Source: Pseudomonas fildesensis (GTDB taxonomy: Bacteria; Pseudomonadota; Gammaproteobacteria; Pseudomonadales; Pseudomonadaceae). From it: DNA of 64,000 bases. The stretch covers positions 372,001 to 436,000 of the forward strand of contig NZ_LFMW01000004.1 in the NCBI RefSeq assembly GCF_001050345.1, given 5' to 3'. This document shows, piece after piece, positions 8,406-17,795 of the stretch. The position numbers were made by a program, and so were the translations under genes. Position 1 is the stretch's first letter. The number at the start of each line of letters is the position of its first letter. The notes beneath the pieces are model-generated. The model had not been told where the DNA came from, searched no databases, and was given only the letters and a program-made list of their open reading frames with translations.

Positions 8406-10424
8406 TTAAGCCTGTTCCAACGAGGTTTCTACACGGTTGGCCGGGATTTTCTTCTCGGCGACCAGACGAGCGTGTTGCTCGGCTTCGATGCGTTCGATCG
8501 TTTCGACCGGCACCATGTAGCCTTGATCATCACGTGCAGCATGGATCACGAAGTAGCCGATGGTGCCCACCAGGCCAACGATTGCCAGCCACCAGATGTG
8601 CCAGATCATCGCGAAACCGAACACGGTCAACAGCGCACCCATCACCACGCCAGTGGCGGTGTTGTTTGGCATGTGGATCGGTTCGTAATGCGCAGGTTTC
8701 TGGTACGCAGTACCGTCTTCCTTGGCTTCGGTGAACGCATCGATAGTGTTCGCGGTAGGGATCACGGCGAAGTTGTAGAACGGTGGCGGCGACGAAGTCG
8801 ACCATTCCAGGGTGTGGCCATTCCATGGATCGCCGGAGTCGCAAGCGTTCTGCTTACGGTCACGGATGCTGACGTACAGCTGGATCAGTTGGCAGGCGAT
8901 GCCCGCAGCGATCATCAGCGCACCAAACATGGCGACGTACAGGTAAGGCACCCACTCAGGGTTGGTAGTAGCGTTCAGACGACGGGTCATGCCCATGAAG
9001 CCCAGTGCATAGAGCGGCATGAATGCGACGAAGAAGCCCGAGATCCAGAACCAGAATGCAGCCTTGCCCCAACCTTCGTGCAGCTTGAAGCCGAACGCTT
9101 TCGGGAAGTAGAAGCTGAAACCAGCGATGTAACCGAATACCGCACCACCGATGATCACGTTGTGGAAGTGAGCGATCACGAACAGGCTGTTGTGCAATAC
9201 GAAGTCAGCACCCGGGATGGCCAGCAGTACGCCGGTCATGCCGCCGATGGCGAAGGTCACCATGAAGCCCAGGGTCCAAAGAACCTGGCTCGTCATGCGC
9301 AGACGGCCGTGGTAGATGGTGAATAGCCAGTTGAATAGCTTCACCCCCGTAGGGATGGAAATCAGCATCGTCGCCAGGCCGAAGAAGGCGTTGACGCTTG
9401 CCCCCGAACCCATGGTGAAGAAGTGGTGCAGCCAAACCATGAAGCCCAGTACGGAGATCGCGCCGGAGGCGTAGACCATCGAGTGGTGACCGAACAGGCG
9501 CTTGCCGGTAAAGGTCGAGATCACTTCAGAGAAGATACCGAACGCTGGCAGGATCAGGATGTACACCTCAGGGTGACCCCATGCCCAGAACAGGTTCACG
9601 TACATCATTGGATTGCCACCAAGTTCATTGGTGAAAATGTGGAAATCCAGGTAACGGTCAAGCGACAGCAGCGCCATGGTAGCGGCCAGGATCGGGAACG
9701 AAGCCACGATCAGGACGTTGGCCCAGGTGCAGGTCCAGGTGAAGATCGGCATGTCCATCAGTTTCATGCCAGGGGCGCGCATTTTCAGGACGGTGGCCAG
9801 GAAGTTGACCCCCGTCAGCGTCGTCCCGAGTCCTGATAACTGTAGCGCCCAGATGTAGTAGTCCACACCTACGCCAGGGCTGTAGGCCAGGCCCGACAGC
9901 GGCGGATAGGCAACCCAGCCGGTCTTGGCGAATTCGCCGACGCCCAGGGACAGGTTGACCAGCACAACGCCGGACATCAGCAGCCAGAAGCTCAGGGAGT
10001 TCAGGAACGGGTAGGCAACGTCACGCGCACCGATCTGCAGCGGCAAGGCAAGGTTCATCAGGCCGGTGAAGAAAGGCATCGCCATGAAGATGATCATGAT
10101 CACACCGTGGGCGGTGAAGATCTGGTCATAGTGTTCAGGCGGCAGGTAGCCAGGCGAACCCTCGGTGGCCATGGCCAACTGGGTACGCATCATGATGGCG
10201 TCGGCAAAACCACGCAGCAGCATGACCATGGCAACGATGATGTACATGACACCGATTTTCTTGTGGTCGACCGAAGTCAGCCACTCGGTCCACAGGTAGG
10301 TCCACTTCTTGAAGTAAGTGATTGCCGCAAACAGTGCCAGACCACCCAGCGCGATCATGGCGATGGTCACCATCACGATCGGCTCGTGGAACGGGACCGC
10401 ATCCCAACTTAATTTACCAAACAT
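8406..10424 (-). CDS. cyoB: Cytochrome bo3 ubiquinol oxidase subunit I
   Basis: This 672-residue heme-copper oxidase subunit holds low-spin heme b, heme o3 and CuB, reduces O2 to water and pumps protons. Conserved features include the low-spin heme His region [31 protein letters not shown] with the CuB His cross-linked to Tyr, the WLHHFFTMG CuB histidines, and [17 protein letters not shown] with the heme ligands. The length of about 670 and the N-terminal extra span match CyoB rather than an aa3 CoxA. It lies 3 bases after cyoA. Confidence 0.98.
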   Translation of the reverse strand: MFGKLSWDAVPFHEPIVMVTIAMIALGGLALFAAITYFKKWTYLWTEWLTSVDHKKIGVMYIIVAMVMLLRGFADAIMMRTQLAMATEGSPGYLPPEHYDQIFTAHGVIMIIFMAMPFFTGLMNLALPLQIGARDVAYPFLNSLSFWLLMSGVVLVNLSLGVGEFAKTGWVAYPPLSGLAYSPGVGVDYYIWALQLSGLGTTLTGVNFLATVLKMRAPGMKLMDMPIFTWTCTWANVLIVASFPILAATMALLSLDRYLDFHIFTNELGGNPMMYVNLFWAWGHPEVYILILPAFGIFSEVISTFTGKRLFGHHSMVYASGAISVLGFMVWLHHFFTMGSGASVNAFFGLATMLISIPTGVKLFNWLFTIYHGRLRMTSQVLWTLGFMVTFAIGGMTGVLLAIPGADFVLHNSLFVIAHFHNVIIGGAVFGYIAGFSFYFPKAFGFKLHEGWGKAAFWFWISGFFVAFMPLYALGFMGMTRRLNATTNPEWVPYLYVAMFGALMIAAGIACQLIQLYVSIRDRKQNACDSGDPWNGHTLEWSTSSPPPFYNFAVIPTANTIDAFTEAKEDGTAYQKPAHYEPIHMPNNTATGVVMGALLTVFGFAMIWHIWWLAIVGLVGTIGYFVIHAARDDQGYMVPVETIERIEAEQHARLVAEKKIPANRVETSLEQA

Positions 10425-10427
10425 CGT

Positions 10428-11369
10428 TTACTCCTCTGCCCCAGCAGTTGAATGCGAGCCCGTGTCAGAACCTTCAACCGCGGCCACTTCTTTCTTCTCG
10501 TGCTTGACCGGTTTGCCTGGCTTCATACCTTCGTACTTGTCGACGATTTTCTGAAACAGGTTCGGCTCATACGTGGAGTACAGGGCGACTGGGTTGTTCT
10601 GGCTTGGTTTGGTCAGGGCGTCGTATTCAGCTTGATCAAGCTGTTTAGGTGCGGCCTTGACTTCGGCTACCCAGGCGTTGAAATCTTCCTGGCTCGTCGA
10701 GATCGCTTTGAATTTCATGCCGGTGAAGCCAGCGCCGCTGTAGTTTGCGGAGATGCCTTCCATTTCAGCTTTTTCATTCGCGATCAGGTGCAGTCGGGTC
10801 TGCATGCCTGCCATCGCGTAGATCTGGCCGCCCAGTGCTGGGATGAAGAACGAATTCATCACGGCGTCGGAGGTGATCCTGAAGTTAAGCGGGGTGTTCT
10901 CAGGGAACCGAATCTGGTTAACGGTGGCGATACCCAGGTCCGGGTAGATGAACAGCCACTTCCAGTCCAGCGCGACCACTTCGATGTTGATCGGCTTGAC
11001 GTCGGATTCCAGCGGACGGTAAGGGTCCAGCTCGTGGGTCGACTTATAGGTGATGTAACCCAGGGCGATGATGATGAGGACCGGTACCAGCCACACCGCG
11101 ATTTCGATCTTGGTGGAGTGCGACCACTTCGGCGCGTAGGTCGCGCTGGTGTTGGACGCGCGGTATTTCCAGGCGAACGCGAAGGTCATGATGATCACAG
11201 GGACCACGACCAGCAGCATCAGCAGGGTGGCGGTGATGATCAGGTTTCGTTGATCCAGACCGACCTGTCCTTTTGGGTCCATCAAGGTCCACTTGCAGCC
11301 TCCCAGCATTAACATCATGCCAAGCAGCGGCAAAAAGCCTAGTAATCGGGGGTACCTGTTTTTACTCAT
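10428..11369 (-). CDS. cyoA: Cytochrome bo3 ubiquinol oxidase subunit II (lipoprotein)
   Basis: The start is MSKNRYPR, preceded by AGAGG about 7 bases away; the longer reading frame to 11423 has no SD. The product has 313 residues with a lipoprotein signal whose lipobox is LGGC, two membrane spans, then a cupredoxin-like periplasmic domain (VALDWKWLFIYPD, SFFIPALGGQIYAM, ISANYSGAGFTGMKF). The CuA cysteine pair of cytochrome c oxidases is missing, as expected for a quinol oxidase. A Lys/Glu-rich tail (KPGKPVKHEKKEVAAVEGS) follows. It is the first gene of cyoABCDE, so the operon promoter must lie upstream. Confidence 0.96.
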   Translation of the reverse strand: MSKNRYPRLLGFLPLLGMMLMLGGCKWTLMDPKGQVGLDQRNLIITATLLMLLVVVPVIIMTFAFAWKYRASNTSATYAPKWSHSTKIEIAVWLVPVLIIIALGYITYKSTHELDPYRPLESDVKPINIEVVALDWKWLFIYPDLGIATVNQIRFPENTPLNFRITSDAVMNSFFIPALGGQIYAMAGMQTRLHLIANEKAEMEGISANYSGAGFTGMKFKAISTSQEDFNAWVAEVKAAPKQLDQAEYDALTKPSQNNPVALYSTYEPNLFQKIVDKYEGMKPGKPVKHEKKEVAAVEGSDTGSHSTAGAEE

Positions 11370-11423
11370 CTCACGACCTCTAAAGCAGCTTGCGCAATGC
11401 AGTTGGGTTTTGATCGCCAACAC

Positions 11424-12108
11424 TTCACCCTGCCAAGGGTTGGCATTTCTCTTCGATTGAATAAGAGCCTGCCCGACACGCCATAAAGAGACGTTTCACG
11501 GACCTGCGGTGAGTTCTTATTCGATTTCGTGGTTAAAGGCCTTGTTACAGACCAATTCCATTTGGTGCGGAAAGTTGAAAGGCTGCCGGAACCTGGGGTC
11601 GCACAGAGCCATCCATCTGCCCCTCGACCGCTCCAATGCTCAAATATTGAACAGCACCGGACATTCAGTGCGGGCGATTGTAGTTAGCTAGCGATGTATA
11701 AACCATGTCTTATAAAGAAATAATTTTTATCGATTCCAGCAATAATCCTTCACCAATATTGCAAAGGTTCGCGATCTTATCGCGTTGGATTCTCAACAAA
11801 AACCACAAAAATTACCGTGTTATTAGTCAGGATCTCCCATCCCTTACAGCCCGTAAGGGCATGGAAAACGCATCCAAGTCCCCATAAAACAAGGCATTCA
11901 GACATCACGCAAAGCCTCGAACCGCGCGACCTTCGTGGCGTAGCCCAAACCACGAACTGACAGCACAAATTGAGCGGATTGCGCAAATTTAAAGGACCAA
12001 TCGGCGCGTCAGAAACGTCCTGCGACAGCTTCTGTGTGACAACATGTCGCACACTGCGCACCGTCAAAATTGTCCGGCGTCACGGTCTCTTCACAAAACC
12101 CTACACAC
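11424..12108. other. Long intergenic region between cyoA and dsbB, probable cyo regulatory region
   Basis: I find no convincing gene here; the short frames lack SD sequences and family features. The stretch around 11690-11830 is distinctly A+T-rich. It holds two perfect inverted repeats: CGCGAT-CTT-ATCGCG at 11770-11784, and CCCTTAC-N5-GTAAGGG at 11841-11859. The cyo operon reads leftward from here, so promoters and operators for it are expected, but I could not identify a clear ANR box (TTGAT-N4-ATCAA). Confidence 0.5.
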
Positions 12109-12148
12109 AAAAACGCCCCGGCCTTCTTTCCAAAGGACCGGGGCGTTT
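12109..12148 (-). terminator. Rho-independent terminator after dsbB
   Basis: AAACGCCCCGG and CCGGGGCGTTT form a perfect stem about a dozen bases past the dsbB stop, followed on the minus strand by a T run. No plus-strand gene ends here. Confidence 0.88.
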
Positions 12149-12159
12149 CAGTCATAGGC

Positions 12160-12666
12160 TCAGGCCTTGCGTTGGCGATTTCGGTAGATGCCCAGCGGCA
12201 CCAGGATCACCGTCAGCACGAATGCCACCAGTGCCCACTGCGCCAGGGACAGGCCGAGGATCGGCGGGTACGGGGTGCTGCAGAAGCCGTCGACCTGGAA
12301 GCCCAGCGGAAACACCTTGGCCAGCGGCAGGTCATCGACGATCGGCTGCAGCACATCAATGCCGCAGCTGACCTGAGGAAAAAACTGGGTGTACACATGA
12401 TGGCCGGCCGCAGCCACGCCCCCGAGGGCACTGAGGGTCACCAACCCTTCAAACAGCGTTACCGCGCCTTTGGTGCGCATGGCCGCGCCGATGAAGGCGA
12501 ACACCGCGATCAACAGCAGGGCATAACGTTGCAGGATGCACAGCGGGCACGGCGCCTCGCCGAGCACCACTTGCATGTACAGCGCTCCGCCGATCAGCGC
12601 CAGGCAGATGATGCCCAGCAACACCAGAAAGCGCCGCTCCCGGCCTAACCGAATTTCGTCACTCAT
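12160..12666 (-). CDS. dsbB: Disulfide bond formation protein B
   Basis: This 168-residue inner-membrane protein with four spans reoxidises DsbA and passes electrons to quinone. The first periplasmic loop has the CPLC redox pair (GEAPCPLCILQRYALL). The second has two more cysteines, in FFPQVSCGIDVLQP and GFQVDGFCSTPYPP, completing the four-Cys DsbB pattern. Pseudomonads carry two DsbB paralogues and I cannot tell which one this is. It is transcribed alone. Confidence 0.94.
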   Translation of the reverse strand: MSDEIRLGRERRFLVLLGIICLALIGGALYMQVVLGEAPCPLCILQRYALLLIAVFAFIGAAMRTKGAVTLFEGLVTLSALGGVAAAGHHVYTQFFPQVSCGIDVLQPIVDDLPLAKVFPLGFQVDGFCSTPYPPILGLSLAQWALVAFVLTVILVPLGIYRNRQRKA

Positions 12667-12784
12667 CCCCGTATCCCTTTGCCTGAATTATGGTTGCGCC
12701 TGATGGCGGCAAGTTTACACACAGGGGACGGTTTAAACAGAGGGGGGTTAACTGCGGATTAATCGGGAGGAATGCAGAACTAAA

Positions 12785-12873
12785 TGTGGGAGGGGGCTTG
12801 CTCCCGATAGCAGTGTGTCAGTCACTTATATGCTGACTGGCACACCGTCATCGGGAGCAAGCCCCCTCCCACA
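12785..12873. repeat. REP doublet, GTGGGAGGGGGCTTGCTCCCGAT family
   Basis: Left arm TGTGGGAGGGGGCTTGCTCC and its exact reverse complement at the right edge flank an inner partial palindrome (GTGTGTCAGTCA / TGACTGGCACAC). It is the same family as the element near 5.2 kb and lies just beyond the hmp stop. Confidence 0.92.
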
Positions 12874-12899
12874 GTTTGAACTGTGTTGTACCCGCGAAA

Positions 12900-14081
12900 C
12901 TATTCCAGGGCTGCTGCCGGGCCAAAGAATTCGTAGCGGCTTTGTTTCTCGGGCACGCCCAGGGCCTTCAGGTGGCGCTTGATGGCGGCCATGAAGCCTT
13001 TAGGACCAAGGAAGTAAGCATCCAGGTCACGCTGCTCAGGCAACCACGCGGCCAGTTGTTCCTGGCTGAGCAGGCCGACTGTATCCGCCGCCGGGCTTAC
13101 GCCGTCGTCTTCGGCGTAGCAGTAGAAGCGCTTGAGTTGCGGATGCTGGGCCGCCAAGCCGTCGACCCAGTCACGGAACGCGTGCACCCCGCCGTTACGG
13201 GCGCAGTGAATAAAGTGCACCGGGCGCTCGGTGGCCAATGCCGCTTCGAGCATCGGCAGGGTTGGCGTGATGCCCACCCCACCACTGATCAGCACCAGCG
13301 GTTTGTCGCTGGCCGCCAGGGTGAACTCGCCCGACGGCGGGAACAGGTCGAGGGTCGCACCGACGTGCAACTGGTCATGCAGGTAGTTGGACACCCGGCC
13401 GCCGGCTTCGCGCTTGACGCTGATGCGGTATTCGCCGGCATCGCTCAGGGCCGACAGGGAATAGTTGCGGCGCACTTCTTCGCCATCCAGCAGCAGCTTC
13501 ATGCCGATGTATTGGCCGGGCGCGGCGGCGAGAATCGCGCCTTTATCCACCGGGGCAAAATAGAAGGAGATGATCTCGGCGCTCTCCTCCACGCGCTTCA
13601 CCAGCGTGAACGGCCGCGCACCGCGCCAGCCGCCCGGCGCCTGGGCCTTCTGTTCGTAGACAGTGGCTTCAGCGCCGATAAGGATATCGGCAAGCTGGCC
13701 ATAGGCCGCGCCCCACGCACTCATCACCTCCGGCGTGGCAATCTCGCTGCCCAGCACTTCGGAAATCGCCCGCAGCAGGCAGGTGCCGACGATCGGGTAG
13801 TGCTCCGGCAGAATCTGCAACGCCACGTGCTTGTTGATGATCTTCGCCACCAGGTCGCCCAGTTGGTCCAACTGGTCGATATGCCGCGCGTACATCAGCA
13901 CGCCATTGGCCAAGGCGCGCGGCTGGTCACCACTGGCCTGGTGAGCCTGGTTGAACAGTGGGCGGACTTCGGGGTATTCGGACAGCATCATGCGGTAGAA
14001 ATGGGTGATCAGCGCTTCACCGCCGCTTTCCAGCAGGGGCACGGTGGATTTGACGATGGCACGGTCTTGGGCACTCAGCAT
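12900..14081 (-). CDS. hmp: Flavohemoprotein, nitric oxide dioxygenase
   Basis: This 393-residue enzyme converts NO and O2 to nitrate using NAD(P)H. Domain order is globin (about 1-140, with TVPLLESGGEALITHFYRMML and the heme-proximal HYPIVGTCLLRAI), then an FAD-binding ferredoxin-reductase domain (RNYSLS motif and GRVSNYLHD), then the NAD domain (LISGGVGITPTLPML and the C-terminal FLGPKGFMAAIKRHL). CAGGAGG precedes the ATG by 6 bases. It is divergent from norR, and the gap between them carries NorR-type sites and a sigma-54-like promoter, so expression is expected only under NO stress. Confidence 0.97.
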   Translation of the reverse strand: MLSAQDRAIVKSTVPLLESGGEALITHFYRMMLSEYPEVRPLFNQAHQASGDQPRALANGVLMYARHIDQLDQLGDLVAKIINKHVALQILPEHYPIVGTCLLRAISEVLGSEIATPEVMSAWGAAYGQLADILIGAEATVYEQKAQAPGGWRGARPFTLVKRVEESAEIISFYFAPVDKGAILAAAPGQYIGMKLLLDGEEVRRNYSLSALSDAGEYRISVKREAGGRVSNYLHDQLHVGATLDLFPPSGEFTLAASDKPLVLISGGVGITPTLPMLEAALATERPVHFIHCARNGGVHAFRDWVDGLAAQHPQLKRFYCYAEDDGVSPAADTVGLLSQEQLAAWLPEQRDLDAYFLGPKGFMAAIKRHLKALGVPEKQSRYEFFGPAAALE

Positions 14082-14121
14082 GGGAGCCTCCTGGGCTTCT
14101 TTAATGATTACCCTGGCTTAC

Positions 14122-14136
14122 TCAGTATTCGTGCCA
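14122..14136 (-). promoter_or_regulatory. Sigma-54-like -24/-12 promoter for hmp
   Basis: Read on the minus strand, TGGCACG-AATA-CTGA matches the sigma-54 consensus TGGCACG-N4-TTGC in the whole -24 half and in the central TG of the -12 half; the final GC is GA here. It sits about 40 bases before the hmp ATG, which suits a short leader, and downstream of the NorR-type sites. Confidence 0.6.
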
Positions 14137-14177
14137 ACTTATAAATCGTTAATTTTCAATTAGTTAAATAAACTGTA

Positions 14178-14188
14178 GTCAGTATGAC
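14178..14188. promoter_or_regulatory. NorR enhancer site, GTCA-N3-TGAC
   Basis: GTCAGTATGAC is a perfect match to the NorR core GTCA-N3-TGAC (also GT-N7-AC). It lies roughly 45 bases upstream of the proposed hmp -24 element, a normal distance for a bacterial enhancer-binding protein. Confidence 0.75.
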
Positions 14189-14203
14189 TTCCTACGACTT
14201 ATA

Positions 14204-14214
14204 GTCATAAGGAC
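14204..14214. promoter_or_regulatory. Second NorR-type site, GTCA-N3-GGAC
   Basis: GTCATAAGGAC keeps GT-N7-AC and differs from the NorR palindrome by one base. Its centre is 26 bases from the first site. It is 15 bases from the norR start, so binding could also repress norR itself. Confidence 0.55.
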
Positions 14215-14228
14215 TACAAGGAGTCATT

Positions 14229-15773
14229 ATGACTGCGCAATCGCTGCTCACTACCCTGCTGCCCCTGGTCGCCGACCTGTCCCGCGAGCTGCCCGAAGGC
14301 GAGCGTTATCGCCGCCTGCTGCAGGCCATGCGCGCCCTGCTACCATGCGATGCCGCCGCGCTGTTGCGCCTGGACGGTGAGTCGCTGGTGCCGTTGGCGG
14401 TGGACGGCTTGAGCGCCGACACCCTGGGCCGGCGCTTCAAGGTCAGTGAGCACCCACGTTTTGCGGTGCTGCTCAGCAGCCCCGGCCCAACGCGTTTTGA
14501 CAGCGACAGCGAATTGCCCGACCCCTACGACGGCCTGGTGGATGGCCTGCACGGGCACCTGGAAGTGCACGATTGCATGGGCTGCCCGCTGTTCGTCGAC
14601 GACCGACCCTGGGGCCTGCTGACCCTTGATGCCCTCGATACCGAGCGCTTCGAGCGGGTTGAGCTGGATGCGCTGCAAGCCTTCGCCAGCCTCGCCGCCG
14701 CCACGGTCAACGTGGCCGAACGTATCGAACGCCTGGCCTTGCGCGCTGAAGACGAGCACCAGCGCGCCGAGATCTACCGCCAGGCCAGCGGCCAACAGCA
14801 CAAGGAGATGATCGGCCAGAGCAAGACCCACAAGCGCCTGGTGGAAGAGATCAACCTGGTGGGCGGCAGCGACCTGACGGTGCTAATCACCGGCGAAACC
14901 GGGGTGGGCAAGGAGCTGGTGGCCCAGGCGATCCACGCCGCGTCGCCGCGAGCGGACAAACCACTGATCAGCCTCAACTGCGCCGCCCTCCCCGAAACGC
15001 TGGTGGAAAGCGAACTGTTCGGCCATGTGCGCGGCGCCTTTACCGGCGCGCTGAACGAGCGCCGGGGCAAGTTCGAGCTGGCCAATGGCGGTACGTTGTT
15101 TCTGGATGAAGTGGGTGAGCTGTCGCTGACCGTGCAGGCCAAGCTGCTGCGCGTGTTGCAAAGTGGTCAGTTGCAGCGGCTGGGCTCGGACAAGGAGCAT
15201 CAGGTAGACGTGCGCCTGATCGCCGCCACCAACCGCGACCTGGCCGAAGAGGTACGTAATGGCCGCTACCGTGCCGACTTCTACCACCGCCTGAGCGTGT
15301 ACCCGCTGCAAGTGCCGGCGCTGCGTGAGCGCGGGCGCGATGTGCTGTTATTGGCAGGGTTCTTTCTGGAACAGAACCGTTCGCGCATGGGCCTGGGCAG
15401 CCTGCGCCTGACCAGCGATGCCCAGGCGGCGCTGCTGGCCTATAACTGGCCAGGCAATGTGCGTGAGCTGGAACATTTGATCGGACGCAGCGCGCTGAAA
15501 GCACTGGGTAACTGTCGCGAGCGTCCGAAGATTTTGAGCTTGAGCGCCCAGGACCTGGACTTGCCTGATGTCAGCGCGCCGGTGATCGAAGCGCAGGCCG
15601 AAACGGCCGCCGTCGTCACCGGCGACCTGCGCCAGGCCACCGAGCACTACCAGCGCCAGGTCATCAGCGCCTGCCTGGAGCGCCACCAGCACAACTGGGC
15701 CAGCGCCGCCCGCGAACTCGGCCTGGACCGCGCCAACCTCAGCCGCATGGCCAAACGCCTCGCCCTCAAATAA
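14229..15773 (+). CDS. norR: NO-responsive sigma-54-dependent activator NorR
   Basis: This 514-residue enhancer-binding protein has three domains. The N-terminal GAF domain (about 20-165) senses NO through a non-heme iron. The AAA+ domain has Walker A GETGVGKE, the sigma-54 contact loop GAFTGA, Walker [13 protein letters not shown] and the arginine-rich [23 protein letters not shown] segment. The C-terminal Fis-type HTH is [24 protein letters not shown]. All key motifs are intact. It is divergent from hmp, the arrangement also called fhpR/fhp in Pseudomonas. The ORF starts at an ATG preceded by AAGGAG. Confidence 0.95.
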   Translation: MTAQSLLTTLLPLVADLSRELPEGERYRRLLQAMRALLPCDAAALLRLDGESLVPLAVDGLSADTLGRRFKVSEHPRFAVLLSSPGPTRFDSDSELPDPYDGLVDGLHGHLEVHDCMGCPLFVDDRPWGLLTLDALDTERFERVELDALQAFASLAAATVNVAERIERLALRAEDEHQRAEIYRQASGQQHKEMIGQSKTHKRLVEEINLVGGSDLTVLITGETGVGKELVAQAIHAASPRADKPLISLNCAALPETLVESELFGHVRGAFTGALNERRGKFELANGGTLFLDEVGELSLTVQAKLLRVLQSGQLQRLGSDKEHQVDVRLIAATNRDLAEEVRNGRYRADFYHRLSVYPLQVPALRERGRDVLLLAGFFLEQNRSRMGLGSLRLTSDAQAALLAYNWPGNVRELEHLIGRSALKALGNCRERPKILSLSAQDLDLPDVSAPVIEAQAETAAVVTGDLRQATEHYQRQVISACLERHQHNWASAARELGLDRANLSRMAKRLALK

Positions 15774-15784
15774 CCCCAATCAAA

Positions 15785-15871
15785 TGTGGGAGGGGGCTTG
15801 CTCCCGATAGTGAGTCAGTCGACACATGTATTAACTGACCCGCCGCCATCGGGAGCAAGCCCCCTCCCACA
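15785..15871. repeat. REP doublet, GTGGGAGGGGGCTTGCTCCCGAT family
   Basis: TGTGGGAGGGGGCTTGCTCC and its exact complement flank a central ACTGACT-type partial palindrome. It fills the whole space between the convergent norR and EamA genes, directly abutting the EamA stop, so it may double as transcription barrier. Confidence 0.92.
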
Positions 15872-16774
15872 TTAAATCTGTTTTGCCTCAAAGACCGGGT
15901 TAAGCAGCTTGGGCTTACGAAACACCAACACATTCCCCAACATCACCAACACCAACCCCGCTAACGCCGGCGCAGTCCACTGATACCCCTCCGCAAACGC
16001 TGACACATTCAACGCCACCACCGGAAACAGCACTGTGCAATACGCCGCGCGCTCCGGCCCCATGCGGCCGACAAGCGTCAGGTAGGCGGTAAACCCGATC
16101 ACCGAACCCGGGATCACCAGGTACCACAACGCACCGATGTACCGCGGGCTCCAGTCCATGTCGAACGGAATACCGCGCACTGCGCAATAGGTCGCCAGCA
16201 TCAACGCGCCATACGCCATGCCCCAGGCATTGGTGGTCAACGGCCTGAGCCCAGCCTTCTGCTGCAGGCTCGAGAGCATATTGCCCGCCGAGAAACACAT
16301 CGTCCCGAGTAACGCCAAACCCAGGCCCAGCAACGTCTCCGGGCTGGCGGTATGCCCCGCCACCTCCGGCCAGAACAACAAGCCCAAACCGAGCAAACCG
16401 AGGCCGCCGCCCATCAACACATTGCGCGCCACCCGCTGGCCGAAAAACACCCGGGCGTTAAGGGCGTTCCATAAGGTCGCCGTGGAAAACACCACCGCCA
16501 CCAAGCCGCTGGGAATCCACTGGCTGGCGGTCAGGAAGCACATGAAGTTGACGCAAAACAGGCACAACCCCTGGGCCACGCAGATCAGATGCCCACGCCG
16601 GTTCATCACCTGCAACTTGCGGCTGAGCAGCAACAACGCAAACAACACCAGTGCCGCGAGGCCAAAACGATAGACGATCGACACAGGAATCGCCACCACG
16701 CCCAACTGCCACTTGAGAGCGATCCAGGTGGTGCCCCAGATCAGCACGGTGAGTAAATACAGGGAAAGGTTCAT
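15872..16774 (-). CDS. EamA-family (drug/metabolite transporter superfamily) permease
   Basis: This 300-residue inner-membrane protein has ten predicted spans in two EamA repeats, beginning MNLSLYLLTVLIWGTTWIALKWQLG, the classic DMT opening. The chosen ATG has CCGGAGCC about 6 bases upstream; the 30 extra codons upstream are hydrophilic and unlikely. The second repeat contains LGTMCFSAGNMLSSL and the closing APALAGLVLVMLGNVLVF. It is divergent from an AraC regulator, which probably controls it. The substrate could be an amino acid or another metabolite exported or imported; it cannot be told from sequence. Confidence 0.9.
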   Translation of the reverse strand: MNLSLYLLTVLIWGTTWIALKWQLGVVAIPVSIVYRFGLAALVLFALLLLSRKLQVMNRRGHLICVAQGLCLFCVNFMCFLTASQWIPSGLVAVVFSTATLWNALNARVFFGQRVARNVLMGGGLGLLGLGLLFWPEVAGHTASPETLLGLGLALLGTMCFSAGNMLSSLQQKAGLRPLTTNAWGMAYGALMLATYCAVRGIPFDMDWSPRYIGALWYLVIPGSVIGFTAYLTLVGRMGPERAAYCTVLFPVVALNVSAFAEGYQWTAPALAGLVLVMLGNVLVFRKPKLLNPVFEAKQI

Positions 16775-16912
16775 GACGGGCTCCGGTGGTTGAGCCTCAG
16801 TGTCGCCTTCAACCCCCACAAGGCTCTTGCACATTCTTGCGCTTTTGTCGGGTGACGGGATCACAGCGCCCAGCGCGCGAGGTAGGATGCAAGGCGTCGG
16901 AGAGTACCCACC

Positions 16913-17791
16913 ATGTCAGACCTCGAATCCCTGCAAGTCTTCCAAGCGCTCAACCGCTCGCCCAACGCACGCCTCGAAGCCTGCGCCGAGCTCGGTGACG
17001 GCTTGTCTGCAGCCTTGTGGAGCAACCATCACGATTCCCAGGATTACCAGGCACCCAGCCACCACACGTTGTCGTGCTACGTCGGCGGCGGCACCGGCAC
17101 GTTTCGTCGTGACCAGCCGGGCACCAAGGGCGGCCCCGACAAGCTGTGCATCCTGCCTGCCGAGCACCAGTCGGCCTGGGTGATCAACGGCGAAATTCGC
17201 CTGGCCCATGTGTATTTCAGCCCGGAGCAGTTTGCCCTCGGTTGCATCACCCTCCTCGACCGCGAACCGCGCGCGCTGGAGCTGCGCGAAAGCACCTTCC
17301 TCGAAGACGCCCGCCAGGCCCGGCGCTTTCACCAGTTGATAGCCCTCAACTGGCACGAGCCCGCCGAACGCTTGCTGACCAGCAGCCTGGCCCACGAAAT
17401 GCTCAGCCACACCCTGCTCAGCCAAGTGGGGGCGCGCGACGGGTTGCGTTTGAAAGGCGGGCTGGCGGCGTACCAGCGGCGGTTATTGGTGGAGTACGTC
17501 GACCAGCACCTGGAAGACCCCATCAGCCTCGGGCAACTCGCCGGCATGTGCGCCCTGTCCGAATATCACTTCGCGCGGATGTTCCGCCAAAGCTTCGGCC
17601 TGCCGCCCCATCAGTACCTGTTGGCCCGGCGCCTGACGCGAGCACAAACCTTGCTGCGCAGCGGCAGCCTGCCATTGGGCGAGATTGCCTTGCTGTGCGG
17701 TTTCTCCAGCGCGAGCCACTTCACCCATCGTTTCCGCCAGGCCATGGGCGCGACGCCAGGGGATTACCGCCAGGCATTCTGCGCCGCCTAA
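16913..17791 (+). CDS. AraC-family transcriptional regulator
   Basis: This 292-residue regulator has an N-terminal cupin-like effector region (about 1-170) with SCYVGGGTGTFRRDQPG, and a C-terminal double HTH: LVEYVDQHLEDPISLGQLAGMCALSEYHFARMFRQSFG, then LPLGEIALLCGFSSASHFTHRFRQAMGATPGDYRQ. GGAG precedes the ATG. It is divergent from the EamA permease with about 140 bases between, which suggests it regulates that transporter. It converges with the MalT-like gene with only 4 bases between stops. Confidence 0.92.
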   Translation: MSDLESLQVFQALNRSPNARLEACAELGDGLSAALWSNHHDSQDYQAPSHHTLSCYVGGGTGTFRRDQPGTKGGPDKLCILPAEHQSAWVINGEIRLAHVYFSPEQFALGCITLLDREPRALELRESTFLEDARQARRFHQLIALNWHEPAERLLTSSLAHEMLSHTLLSQVGARDGLRLKGGLAAYQRRLLVEYVDQHLEDPISLGQLAGMCALSEYHFARMFRQSFGLPPHQYLLARRLTRAQTLLRSGSLPLGEIALLCGFSSASHFTHRFRQAMGATPGDYRQAFCAA

Positions 17792-17795
17792 CCCA

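Noticed and set aside
11370..11423. Longer N-terminus for cyoA (start at 11423)
   Set aside because: The internal ATG has an SD and directly precedes a lipoprotein signal; the extra residues would hide it.
11509..11887. Short reading frames in the cyoA-dsbB gap
   Set aside because: About 60 residues each, no SD, no family resemblance, and A+T-rich sequence that easily opens frames.
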